DNA of 64,000 nucleotides from CAJJDF01 sp965658995 (GTDB lineage: Bacteria; Bacteroidota; Bacteroidia; Flavobacteriales_D; CAJJDF01): contig CBFHVI010000012.1 in assembly GCA_965658995.1 (NCBI GenBank), forward strand, positions 1 to 64,000. The letters are read 5' to 3'. The stretch's first letter is position 1. Each line of letters begins with the position of its first letter. The notes under the pieces are model-generated. The model searched no databases. It was given only the letters and a program-made list of their open reading frames with translations, and was not told where the DNA came from. Positions 17,483 to 25,273 of this stretch are shown here, piece by piece. The translations under genes were made by a program, and so were the position numbers.

Positions 17483-17490
17483 CAAAGATA
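17483..17490 (-). promoter_or_regulatory. Bacteroidota -7 element (TATCTTTG, minus strand) for the kelch-like gene
   Basis: On the minus strand TATCTTTG matches TAnnTTTG and lies 15 bp before the ATG at 17467. An ATTG lies 18 bp further upstream (17509-17512), a near-consensus -33 box. Confidence 0.5.
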
Positions 17491-17536
17491 ACTCGATAAT
17501 TTTATGATCAATGTAACAAAAGTCACTCTTTCATTT

Positions 17537-18484
17537 TTAATCTTGAAGGTAACCCGAAACATTAGTTTCAATCCGGTTTGCGATATCCGAATTGTCCGCT
17601 TTGATAAATTTTTCTCCCGTTATTTTTTCAAACAACTCGATGTATCGTTCTGTTACTGTTTCTACAAACGAGTCTGGAATTTCTGGTATCGTTTGACCTT
17701 CAAGGCCTTGAAAACCATTTTCTATCAGCCATTCTCTTACAAATTCTTTAGAGAGTTGTTTTTGCTCCTCATTTTTTTGCTGTCTTTCTTCGTAGCCATC
17801 TGCATAGAAATACCGCGAGGAGTCTGGTGTGTGAATCTCATCAATTAAGTATATTATTCCCTCTTTTTTACCGAATTCATATTTTGTATCAACTAAAATA
17901 AGATCTTGCTTTGCAGCAATTTCTGTTCCCCTTTGAAACAAAGCTCGAGTGTATTTTTCTAACTGCTCATACTCTTCTTCACTTACAATACATTTGGCAA
18001 TGATTTCCTCTTTCGAGATATCTTCATCATGTTCTCCGTCTTCTGCTTTTGTTGCAGGTGTAATGATGGGTTCAGGAAATTTATCATTTTGTTTCATTCC
18101 CTCAGGCATTTGTACTCCACAAATAGTTCTTTTGCCTGCTTTATATTCTCTCCAAGCGTGTCCCGCGAGGTATCCTCGTATTACCATTTCCACTTTAAAG
18201 GGCTCGCAAAACAAACCAATTGCAGTATTAGGATCGGGTGTTGCTTCGAGCCAATTGGGAACTATGTCTTTTGTTTCGTTCAAAAACTTAGTGGCAATCG
18301 AAGTAAGTATTTGTCCTTTGAATGGTATTCCTTTTGGCAATACAGCGTCAAATGCCGAAATTCTGTCTGAGGCTATCAAAACAATTTTTTGGTTGTTGAT
18401 GTTGTAAACATCTCTTACTTTTCCTTTATAAACGGCTGTTTGTCCCGGAAAAGTATAGTTGGTTGAGGTTAGAGTTGATTCCAT
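17537..18484 (-). CDS. purC: Phosphoribosylaminoimidazole-succinocarboxamide synthase
   Basis: A 315-residue SAICAR synthetase, which joins CAIR with aspartate using ATP in purine synthesis. The hallmark N-terminal glycine-rich segment YKGKVRDVYNINN (residues 18-30) is followed by SDRISAFDAVLPKGIPFKG, EMVIRGYLAGHAWREY, PIITPATKAEDGEHDEDIS and LVDTKYEFGK, then IDEIHTPDSSRYFY. The length is that of the long yeast-Ade1-like form common in Bacteroidota, not the 240-residue E. coli type. It lies downstream of pyrE on the same strand, separated by a terminator, so it needs its own promoter. Confidence 0.95.
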   Translation of the reverse strand: MESTLTSTNYTFPGQTAVYKGKVRDVYNINNQKIVLIASDRISAFDAVLPKGIPFKGQILTSIATKFLNETKDIVPNWLEATPDPNTAIGLFCEPFKVEMVIRGYLAGHAWREYKAGKRTICGVQMPEGMKQNDKFPEPIITPATKAEDGEHDEDISKEEIIAKCIVSEEEYEQLEKYTRALFQRGTEIAAKQDLILVDTKYEFGKKEGIIYLIDEIHTPDSSRYFYADGYEERQQKNEEQKQLSKEFVREWLIENGFQGLEGQTIPEIPDSFVETVTERYIELFEKITGEKFIKADNSDIANRIETNVSGYLQD

Positions 18485-18514
18485 GAAAGGATGCTTTGTC
18501 TGGTATAAGTCAAT

Positions 18515-18544
18515 AAAAAAAGCGTCAGAGTAAAATCTGACGCT
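18515..18544 (-). terminator. Rho-independent terminator after pyrE
   Basis: A perfect 9-bp stem (AGCGTCAGA at 18521-18529 with TCTGACGCT at 18536-18544) closes a 6-nt loop. On the minus strand it is followed by a T-run (the A-run at 18515-18520). It lies between pyrE and purC and would stop pyrE transcripts. Confidence 0.85.
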
Positions 18545-18624
18545 TCAAAAATAAGTAATTAATCTAATCTTAAGAATGAATTCACTAAGATGTTTTTAAC
18601 GGAATTAAAAACTGGTTGATAACT

Positions 18625-19248
18625 TTACATTGTAGCTTTCCACTTGAGCAGTGAGTCGTAGTTTTCTTTCGTAATAAATTGTTTTTCTAGGGCTGTTTCG
18701 ATTAATACATCGAAGTTGCAAAGAGAGTAGTAGCTACAAACATCTTTAAAGTTGTCTTCTGCTTTTTGGAATCCGTAATCCATGATAGACACTACTCCTT
18801 TTACCTGGTTTCCATACTCCTTTACGGCATTTACTGCTTGGATAGAGCTTCCTCCAGTAGAGATAAGGTCCTCAATCAATACTACAGTTCTTCCCTTTTC
18901 CATTACCCCTTCAATCTTGTTTTGCAAACCATGACCTTTTGCGGCCGAACGAACATAAGCGAAAGGTATATTTAGTTCCTGCGCTACAAGAGCTCCATGT
19001 GCAATCCCACCTGTGGCAACTCCTGCAATTATATCTGGCTTGCCATAAGCTTCTACAGTAAGTTCTGCGAGTTGTTGGCGAATGTATGTTCGTACCACTG
19101 GGTAAGATAGAATCGTTCTGTTGTCACAATAAATAGGAGACTTAATTCCAGAGGCCCATGTAAATGGCTCTTCCACATTTAATTTCACTGCTTTTATTTG
19201 TAACAAATATTCTGCTACCTTTGAGGCTGTATTTTTCTCTAAAATCAT
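18625..19248 (-). CDS. pyrE: Orotate phosphoribosyltransferase
   Basis: A 207-residue enzyme that transfers ribose-5-phosphate from PRPP to orotate, giving OMP in pyrimidine synthesis. Evidence is FTWASGIKSPIYCDNRTILSYP near the N-terminus, the conserved IAGVATGGIAHGALVA, the active-site lysine region RSAAKGHGLQN, and the PRPP loop VVLIEDLISTGGSS (about 118-131). The start is ATG at 19248, 12 bp from the divergent NUDIX start. A minus-strand TACATTTG element at 19258-19265 sits about 10 bp upstream, so the mRNA is probably almost leaderless. Confidence 0.95.
   Translation of the reverse strand: MILEKNTASKVAEYLLQIKAVKLNVEEPFTWASGIKSPIYCDNRTILSYPVVRTYIRQQLAELTVEAYGKPDIIAGVATGGIAHGALVAQELNIPFAYVRSAAKGHGLQNKIEGVMEKGRTVVLIEDLISTGGSSIQAVNAVKEYGNQVKGVVSIMDYGFQKAEDNFKDVCSYYSLCNFDVLIETALEKQFITKENYDSLLKWKATM
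19216..19223 (+). promoter_or_regulatory. Bacteroidota -7 element (TACCTTTG) for the NUDIX gene
   Basis: TACCTTTG matches TAnnTTTG and lies 37 bp before the ATG at 19261. It sits inside the first codons of the divergent pyrE gene. Confidence 0.45.
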
Positions 19249-19257
19249 AATTCAGCG

Positions 19258-19265
19258 CAAATGTA
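19258..19265 (-). promoter_or_regulatory. Bacteroidota -7 element (TACATTTG, minus strand) for pyrE
   Basis: The minus strand reads TACATTTG, a TAnnTTTG match that covers the NUDIX start codon. The pyrE ATG is 9 bp away. The two divergent genes therefore seem to place their promoters inside each other. Confidence 0.45.
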
Positions 19266-19884
19266 TAAAGTTTTTATCAATGAAAGGGTGTTTTGGATAG
19301 GATTTAACCTAAAAAAATCATTTATCAGAAAGGATATATCTTTTACCACTTGTTATTCTTTCGAAGATTTTGATGCCATAGTTTCGAATAAAAAGGGAGA
19401 TAAAAAAATGGTAATCAGTTTTTTAACAGAAAGATTGATGAATAAAATCTTAAAGAAAAGATACAGAATTGTAGAAGCCGGAGGTGGTTTAGTTGTGAAT
19501 AAAAATGATGAAGTTTTGTTCATTTTTAGACGTGGAAAATGGGATTTGCCTAAAGGAAAGCTCGAAAAGCACGAAAAGGTAAAAGCAGGAGCGGTTAGAG
19601 AAGTGGAAGAAGAATGTGGTATAACAAACCCAGTGATACGCGAAGAACTAATTACGACTTTTCACAAATTCAAGAACAAAGGAAAGGAGTGCCTAAAAAA
19701 AACGTTTTGGTTCGTGATGGATTATGACGGAGAGGAAGAATTGATTCCTCAATTAGAAGAGGATATTACAAAAGTCCGATGGATGTCCGAGGATAAATTT
19801 GAGAAAGTGAACCAAAATACATTTCTGTCGATCAGTGATGTGCTAGAGGCATATTTGGAATTAAAAAAGGTTCGAACTAACTAG
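19261..19884 (+). CDS. NUDIX hydrolase
   Basis: A 207-residue protein. Residues about 70-200 hold a NUDIX fold: GGGLVVNKNDEVLFIFR, then the complete Nudix box GKLEKHEKVKAGAVREVEEECGI split across residues about 101-123, with the GX5EX7REUXEEXGU spacing intact. The catalytic glutamates of REVEEE are present. The first 65 residues (FINERVFWIGF...) are not part of the Nudix box and resemble the N-terminal extension seen in Bacteroidota NUDIX proteins. The C-terminus has IPQLEEDITKVRWMS, usual for the family. It hydrolyses a nucleoside-diphosphate-linked substrate, not identifiable from the motif. The stop codon lies within the terminator stem. Confidence 0.88.
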   Translation: MYKVFINERVFWIGFNLKKSFIRKDISFTTCYSFEDFDAIVSNKKGDKKMVISFLTERLMNKILKKRYRIVEAGGGLVVNKNDEVLFIFRRGKWDLPKGKLEKHEKVKAGAVREVEEECGITNPVIREELITTFHKFKNKGKECLKKTFWFVMDYDGEEELIPQLEEDITKVRWMSEDKFEKVNQNTFLSISDVLEAYLELKKVRTN

Positions 19885-19896
19885 TTCGAACCTTTT
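19865..19896. terminator. Bidirectional terminator between NUDIX and DUF4476 genes
   Basis: A near-complete hairpin with arms at 19865-19879 and 19882-19896 (core AGGTTCGAACT / AGTTCGAACCT) is flanked by A's on the left and T's on the right. It can stop transcription from both convergent genes and contains the NUDIX stop codon. Confidence 0.85.
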
Positions 19897-19898
19897 AT

Positions 19899-20606
19899 TT
19901 ACCTTCTTCTCTGTCTTGGAGGAAAGTTCCTGTTGGTTTGAGTAAGGATGTACTCATCCAATTTTCTTCTGTAAGAATTAAATGTCAATCTGTTACGAAC
20001 AACGAAATAATTTTGAGGATCCACTGTTCTTAGGTACGCTCTTTTTGCAAAAGTTAATTTGTAACTATCAAAACTGAAGAGATTAACTATTTCGGCTACT
20101 TGTTGTGCTGTAAATTTATTTTGTTGGGTAGCTACATTCAATAGTTGTAACTTGTCCTTGTCAAAACTCTCGTTTCTAACTGCTTGTTTAAGTCTTCTGA
20201 AATTTTGCGGATGCATGGCTCTTTGGTTGTGGATATTCCCATTTCTCGGTTTTTCGATGATTCTTCGCGTAATGAGTCTCCTTCCTATGAGTTGCGTAAA
20301 AACCTTTGCATTAGGTTGGATTCGAATGATTCCATCAAACATCAATTGGTCAAAAAAAGTATGTTGATTTCTTCTTCCTTTTCGGTGGGTTCGCTTATAA
20401 ATTTGGATTCCATTTCTTCCTGCTCTCATTCTATTGATTCGTAAATCACTTACTGATTCGAAAGTGGTTCCATCATCCAAGACAACCACGTAGGTCTTGA
20501 ATTGCTGTTCTTGAACATCGATGAACAAGGTGCTGTTTTGTTGAAATGCTTTTCCGTGTACCATCAGAAAAGTCAAAAGGGCTGTAAGTATTGTTTTTGC
20601 TTTCAT
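19899..20606 (-). CDS. DUF4476 domain secreted protein
   Basis: A 235-residue protein with a signal peptide (residues 1-20, ending GKAFQ). The C-terminal half (about 135-230) fits DUF4476: FRRLKQAVRNESFDKDKLQLL, then FTAQQVAEIVNLFSFDSYKL and FAKRAYLRTVDPQNYF. The family is built from repeated short helices and is frequent in Bacteroidota exported proteins of unknown function. The middle is unusually basic (RTHRKGRRNQ, RRLITRRII), and the tail ends in PRQRRR, giving a high predicted pI and possible binding to acidic polymers (inference). The ATG at 20606 is the only good signal-peptide start. Confidence 0.78.
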   Translation of the reverse strand: MKAKTILTALLTFLMVHGKAFQQNSTLFIDVQEQQFKTYVVVLDDGTTFESVSDLRINRMRAGRNGIQIYKRTHRKGRRNQHTFFDQLMFDGIIRIQPNAKVFTQLIGRRLITRRIIEKPRNGNIHNQRAMHPQNFRRLKQAVRNESFDKDKLQLLNVATQQNKFTAQQVAEIVNLFSFDSYKLTFAKRAYLRTVDPQNYFVVRNRLTFNSYRRKLDEYILTQTNRNFPPRQRRR

Positions 20607-20746
20607 GGTAGTTGTTTTTATTCCTTTTTACAGGAGGTTAATATTGTTTTAAACTAGAATCCAATTTCCGTGCCAAAATAAAATCACTCTCTTTGTTTCT
20701 CAATATAATTTGTATCTTTACTTTCAATAAAAAAAGAAAAAATCCA

Positions 20747-21769
20747 GTGTTTAACTACCGATTGTTTTATAAAGTATATTACGCAATATTTTTGCTGATT
20801 GTCATCGTTTTGACGGGTATTTTGGGATATATGATTATTGAAGAAATGTCCTTGTTTGATGCTTTTTACATGACAATAATTACAGTATCTACTGTGGGTT
20901 TTAATGAAGTGGGGACGTTGCATCCCGAAGGCAAATTATTCACCGTGGTTCTTATTGTATTAAGCTTTGGTACGTTTGCCTATGCACTTTCTTCAATTTC
21001 TAAATATTTGCTGGAAGGAGAATATCGTATTTATTTTAAAGATTATCAAATGAATAAAGAAGTAGAAAAATTGAGCGGTCACGTTATTGTTTGTGGATAC
21101 GGTAGAGTGGGGACTCAGGCTGTGAATGAACTTACGGCTCACGACAAGAAGTACGTCATTATCGAACAAAGTCTCGATTTGTTGGATGCATTTAGGGCCT
21201 CAAAAGAGCATTTATTTATAGAAGGAAATGCTACCTCCGATGAGATTTTGGAAAAGGCGCAGATTCACTCAGCTTCCGCATTGATTACAACTTTACCTTC
21301 GGATGCGGATAATTTGTTTGTGGTGCTCTCGGCAAAGGAACTAAACCCTAAACTGAAAATTATTAGTAGAGCTTCTCAAAGTTCTTCCGTTAAAAAGTTG
21401 AAAATTGCTGGAGCAAACAATGTCATTATGCCCGATTCTTTGGGTGGTGCACACATGGCTTCTTTGGTAATAACACCAGATGTGATAGAGTTTTTGGACC
21501 ACATCACTATTCAAGGAGAGTCACAAATAAATTTGGAGGAAATAACGTTTGAAAATATTCCCGAGAATTACAAAAACAAAACAATTTCTGTTATTGCGGG
21601 AGATTTTAACACGGGATGCAATATTGTTGGATTCAAAACTCCGGAAGGGGAATTTATTGTGAACCCGAGACCTGATATAAAATTGGTTCCCGGTTCCAAG
21701 ATGTTTGTGTTAGGCAAACCCGAACAAATCAGAGAAATAAATAAAATTTTTGGAATAGAACATGGGTAA
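20747..21769 (+). CDS. Potassium channel with RCK (TrkA-N/TrkA-C) domains
   Basis: About 340 residues from a GTG at 20747. Two transmembrane helices (about YAIFLLIVIVLTGILGYMII, and VVLIVLSFGTFAYALSSI) flank a pore helix and filter TVSTVGFNEVG, with TVGF replacing the classic TVGYG. The NAD-binding RCK domain follows (HVIVCGYGRVGTQAVNEL, IEGNATSDEILEKA, DADNLFVVLSAKEL), and then a TrkA-C domain. This is the MthK/Kch-like architecture of a K+ channel gated by an intracellular ligand. No ATG is available near the start. A TTG at 20693 is open too, but it lies beside a promoter-like element (TATCTTTA, 20703-20710). The 3' end overlaps the next gene by 8 bp. Confidence 0.88.
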   Translation: MFNYRLFYKVYYAIFLLIVIVLTGILGYMIIEEMSLFDAFYMTIITVSTVGFNEVGTLHPEGKLFTVVLIVLSFGTFAYALSSISKYLLEGEYRIYFKDYQMNKEVEKLSGHVIVCGYGRVGTQAVNELTAHDKKYVIIEQSLDLLDAFRASKEHLFIEGNATSDEILEKAQIHSASALITTLPSDADNLFVVLSAKELNPKLKIISRASQSSSVKKLKIAGANNVIMPDSLGGAHMASLVITPDVIEFLDHITIQGESQINLEEITFENIPENYKNKTISVIAGDFNTGCNIVGFKTPEGEFIVNPRPDIKLVPGSKMFVLGKPEQIREINKIFGIEHG

Positions 21770-22664
21770 AAAGTCAATTTTGGTCACCGGAGCCAATGGT
21801 TTGTTGGGGCAAAAAATAGTAAATCAACTTAAGACTCGCGAAGATGTTGAATTGATTGCAACTTCGAAAGGCGATAACCGGAGAAGGGTTCAAGATTTTT
21901 TGTATGAGTCCCTTGATATAACCTCAAAAAAAGCGGTAGAGGAAATCATGAGTCGGTACAAACCAGATGTAGTGATTAATACTGCCGCTATGACCAATGT
22001 AGATGCCTGCGAAGAACAGATGGAAAGTTGTTGGAAGATCAATGTGACTGCTGTGGATTACTTGTTGGAGGCATCCATAAAACACCAATCTCATTTGATA
22101 CATTTATCGACTGATTTTGTATTTGACGGGAAAAACGGACCGTACAAAGAAACAGATGTTCCTAATCCATTGAGTCATTATGCTAACTCCAAATTAGCCT
22201 CAGAAGAGTTGATTTTGACGAGTGATTATAAAAAAACCGCTATTGCACGAACAATTATAGTGTTCGGTACTGGAGATAATTTGAGTCGAGGCAATTTAGT
22301 TCTGTGGGCCAAAGGAGCCCTCGAAAAACAAACTCCCATCAATGTCGTGGATGATCAGTTTAGAGCACCAACTTTAGCGGAGGATTTAGCCAAAGGGTGT
22401 GTTTTGATGGCAGAGAAAAATGCAACGGGAATTTACCATTTGTCAGGACCCGAAACTATGAGCATTCTCGAAATTGTGAAAAGAATAGGATTGTTTTACA
22501 ATATGTCTACCGATTGCGTGACTCCAATCAAAACTTTCACACTCAATCAAACGGCTGCTCGACCCCCAAAAACTGGCTTTGTAATAGACAAGGCAAAAGA
22601 AGAATTAGGTTACTCGCCACTTACCTTGGAGGAGGCGCTTGCTTTTTTAGCTGAACAGATTTAA
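21762..22664 (+). CDS. RmlD-like SDR family NAD(P)-dependent reductase
   Basis: A 300-residue extended short-chain dehydrogenase. The dinucleotide loop is SILVTGANGLLGQKIV (residues 5-20). VINTAAMTNVDACEE is the RmlD-type motif, LIHLSTDFVFDGKNGPYKE follows, and the catalytic YxxxK is YANSK. Proteins of this sort reduce dTDP-4-dehydrorhamnose, but many Bacteroidota paralogues act on other sugars or on dTDP-linked cofactors, and there are no other rml genes nearby, so the substrate is left open. The ATG at 21762 overlaps the K+ channel 3' end by 8 bp, indicating co-transcription. Confidence 0.83.
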   Translation: MGKKSILVTGANGLLGQKIVNQLKTREDVELIATSKGDNRRRVQDFLYESLDITSKKAVEEIMSRYKPDVVINTAAMTNVDACEEQMESCWKINVTAVDYLLEASIKHQSHLIHLSTDFVFDGKNGPYKETDVPNPLSHYANSKLASEELILTSDYKKTAIARTIIVFGTGDNLSRGNLVLWAKGALEKQTPINVVDDQFRAPTLAEDLAKGCVLMAEKNATGIYHLSGPETMSILEIVKRIGLFYNMSTDCVTPIKTFTLNQTAARPPKTGFVIDKAKEELGYSPLTLEEALAFLAEQI

Positions 22665-22668
22665 TATA

Positions 22669-22700
22669 TTTGGCAAGCACTCGTACTTTTTCTATATTTG
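22669..22700 (+). promoter_or_regulatory. Full Bacteroidota promoter TTTG-N20-TATATTTG
   Basis: A -33 TTTG at 22669-22672 is followed by exactly 20 bp and then TATATTTG at 22693-22700, a textbook match to TTTG-N19/21-TAnnTTTG. It lies just after the SDR gene and 24 bp before the symporter ATG at 22724. Confidence 0.8.
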
Positions 22701-22723
22701 AAGTTCATCAAAAAAACAACTTT

Positions 22724-24508
22724 ATGTCAAAAAGATATCTGTTCACTCTATTCGTCTTATTTCCCATTCTTTTTTGGTCTCAAGACTCTGTGGATGAGGT
22801 CTTAATAGTGCAAGAAAAGCAAGAAATAGTCAGCGGGGTTCTTGACTCGGAGGCTAATACCTCTGAGGAAAAAAGAGAGCTTGGAATGGATGAAAAGATT
22901 GACAAAGCTTTTGGAGAAGCTACAGGCTGGTTTGTAAATGGAGTTTTTGCGAATATACCTTTGAGCGATTCCGCTGAAAATCCTGCCTACGCTGAGCTGG
23001 TAAATCAAGGAATACCTTCCTCAGAAATTGATGAAACAACAACCCCTAAGTTTTTGCCCGGATTGAATGTTCCTTGGGTATTGATCGTTTTGATTCTAGG
23101 AGCGCTTTATTTTACCTTTTATTTTGGATTTATAAATTTACGTGGATTCAAAACATCCATCGATATTGTTCGAGGGAAATATGACAGCTTGGAAGACGAA
23201 CAGCCTGTAAAATCTTCCAATGTGTTTCCGGGGTCCAAAAGCGATGATGATACAATTGATAATCCTGATACAATAAGGGTAGAAGGAGATCATCACGGAG
23301 AGGTTTCTCACTTTCAGGCACTTACGGCTGCTCTATCTGCTACGGTAGGATTAGGTAATATAGCTGGAGTTGCTGTTGCACTTTCTTTGGGAGGGCCAGG
23401 AGCTACATTTTGGATGATTTTAGCAGGTCTTTTAGGAATGTCTTCCAAATTTGTGGAGTGTACATTGGGAGTAAAATATCGAGAAATAGGCCCAGATGGA
23501 ACTGTGTTTGGAGGACCAATGTATTACCTCAAAAAAGGAATATCAGGACCAGTAGGAAAATTCTTAGCAGCGGTGTTTGCTGTGATGTGTATAGGAGGGT
23601 CATTTGGTGGAGGAAACATGTTTCAAGTGAATCAAGCATTTGAAATGTTTAGGTATGTAACAGGTGGAGCCGACAGTTTTGCTGATGGTTATGGGATAGT
23701 TTTTGGAATCATAATGTCGGTTTTAGTGGGGATTGTAATTATTGGTGGAATTAAGAAAATAGCCAAGGTAACAGACAAGATAGTCCCTTTTATGGTAGCG
23801 ATCTATGCGTTAGCAGTAATTTCCGTTCTGTTCATGAATTATGAGTTAGTACCTGAAGCGATTGGGCAAATAATAAGTGGAGCTTTTGGATGGGATTCCA
23901 TTGCCGGAGGTGCTATAGGAGTTGTTTTAGTACAAGGATTCAAGAGAGCTGCTTTCTCGAATGAAGCGGGTATTGGATCTGCTTCGATTGCTCATTCTGC
24001 GGTAAAAACCAAGAATCCATCAAGCGAAGGTTTGGTGGCTTTGCTAGAACCATTTATTGATACAGTGGTGGTGTGTACCATGACTTCTTTGGTATTGGTT
24101 ATTTCCAACATTAATGGGAATGTATTTGAGTATGGAGTAGAGGTAACCAAAGGGGTTGAGGTAACTTCAGCAGCTTTTGCTCAGTCTATTTCATGGTTTC
24201 CAAATTTACTGGCAGTAGCTGTAATTCTTTTTGCTTTTTCTTCAATGATTTCTTGGTCCTATTACGGATATCAAGCATGGTCTTATTTGTTTGGAAGAAG
24301 CAAAGTTGTAGGGAATGTGTACAAAGTACTTTTTTGTTTATTTGTCATAGTTGGAGCAGCCTCCAGTTTAGGATCAGTCATTAATTTTTCTGATGCAATG
24401 ATTTTCGCTATGCTAGTGCCGAACATGATTGGTCTGGTAATTCTTGCGCCAAACGTTAAGAAAGAGTTGAAGAAATACATGGGTAAAATTAAAGCCATGA
24501 AAGCATAA
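22724..24508 (+). CDS. Sodium:alanine symporter family protein (AGCS)
   Basis: A 594-residue membrane transporter. After a signal-like hydrophobic N-terminus (MSKRYLFTLFVLFPILFW) and an acidic linker to about residue 115, a helix (VLIVLILGALYFTFYFGF) leads into the AGCS core. Typical AGCS signatures are FQALTAALSATVGLGNIAGV, GGPGATFWMILAGLLGMSSKF, TVFGGPMYYLKKG, GFKRAAFSNEAGIGSASIAHS, and the later LLEPFIDTVVVCTMTSLVLV. It should import alanine or glycine with Na+. The long N-terminal acidic extension is unlike E. coli YaaJ. The ATG at 22724 has a perfect upstream promoter; a TTG at 22670 lies inside that promoter and is discarded. Confidence 0.93.
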   Translation: MSKRYLFTLFVLFPILFWSQDSVDEVLIVQEKQEIVSGVLDSEANTSEEKRELGMDEKIDKAFGEATGWFVNGVFANIPLSDSAENPAYAELVNQGIPSSEIDETTTPKFLPGLNVPWVLIVLILGALYFTFYFGFINLRGFKTSIDIVRGKYDSLEDEQPVKSSNVFPGSKSDDDTIDNPDTIRVEGDHHGEVSHFQALTAALSATVGLGNIAGVAVALSLGGPGATFWMILAGLLGMSSKFVECTLGVKYREIGPDGTVFGGPMYYLKKGISGPVGKFLAAVFAVMCIGGSFGGGNMFQVNQAFEMFRYVTGGADSFADGYGIVFGIIMSVLVGIVIIGGIKKIAKVTDKIVPFMVAIYALAVISVLFMNYELVPEAIGQIISGAFGWDSIAGGAIGVVLVQGFKRAAFSNEAGIGSASIAHSAVKTKNPSSEGLVALLEPFIDTVVVCTMTSLVLVISNINGNVFEYGVEVTKGVEVTSAAFAQSISWFPNLLAVAVILFAFSSMISWSYYGYQAWSYLFGRSKVVGNVYKVLFCLFVIVGAASSLGSVINFSDAMIFAMLVPNMIGLVILAPNVKKELKKYMGKIKAMKA

Positions 24509-24513
24509 ATACA

Positions 24514-25227
24514 ATGATTGGAATTGATTTGCCACCGAATGACTTTTTGTTGTTCGGCTTGAATTTAACAGATCCTACGGATTTTATTTATGACCTAGTA
24601 ATGGGAGTTCTCGGTATGTTTTTTGCCTACAAGATGAATGATCTCAGGAAAAAAAATAGGTTCGCAAGAGCATGGTTTCGATTCTTTTTAATTTTCGGAT
24701 TAGCAACCTTTTTCTCGGCATTTGGTCACTTGTTTTATAATTACTACCACTATTATGGCAAGCTAATTGGCTGGTTGTTGGTTCCGTTAGCAATTTATTG
24801 GATTGAGGTGGCAATGTTAGAAGCTCATTGGAATCCAAAAATTATAAAGAACGGAAAAAAGCTATATGAAATGAAGTTGCTGCTAGTTTATTTGGTCTTT
24901 GTCACCATTTGGACAAGTGTAAATGTCATGGAAAAACCTTCTTTGTTGTTTTTGCCTATCGCAATCAATTCAATTTTGGGTTTGCTTATTGGGGTCGGAA
25001 ATTTTAGTTATCAATTCAAAAAGAAACTCTCTCCTGCCTTTGCTAGTATCTTTGTGGGTATTGCTATCATTTTTCCCTCTGCTTTTATCTTCATTTTCAA
25101 AATAAATCTTCATCAATGGTTTTCTAAAAATGATTTTTCTCACCTTCTTATGATTATAGGATTGAGTTTCTTTTATGTAGGAGTGAAGAAAATACTCACA
25201 GAAAATCTCAAGTTTTTGAAAGGGTAG
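24514..25227 (+). CDS. Hypothetical multi-pass membrane protein
   Basis: A 237-residue protein. About seven hydrophobic helices are visible: roughly 25-40 (DLVMGVLGMFFAYKM), 54-75 (FRFFLIFGLATFFSAFGHLFY), 82-100, 121-140, 145-160, 174-195 and 207-226. An FSAFGHLFYNYY segment in the second helix has several aromatic and His residues that may line a ligand site. It starts 5 bp after the symporter stop, so it is probably in the same operon. I recognise no characterised family; a DUF-type Bacteroidota membrane protein is likely. Confidence 0.68.
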   Translation: MIGIDLPPNDFLLFGLNLTDPTDFIYDLVMGVLGMFFAYKMNDLRKKNRFARAWFRFFLIFGLATFFSAFGHLFYNYYHYYGKLIGWLLVPLAIYWIEVAMLEAHWNPKIIKNGKKLYEMKLLLVYLVFVTIWTSVNVMEKPSLLFLPIAINSILGLLIGVGNFSYQFKKKLSPAFASIFVGIAIIFPSAFIFIFKINLHQWFSKNDFSHLLMIIGLSFFYVGVKKILTENLKFLKG

Positions 25228-25273
25228 TAATCTATTTTTTTGGTTATCTACGAGAAATGATGTAAATTAAAAA

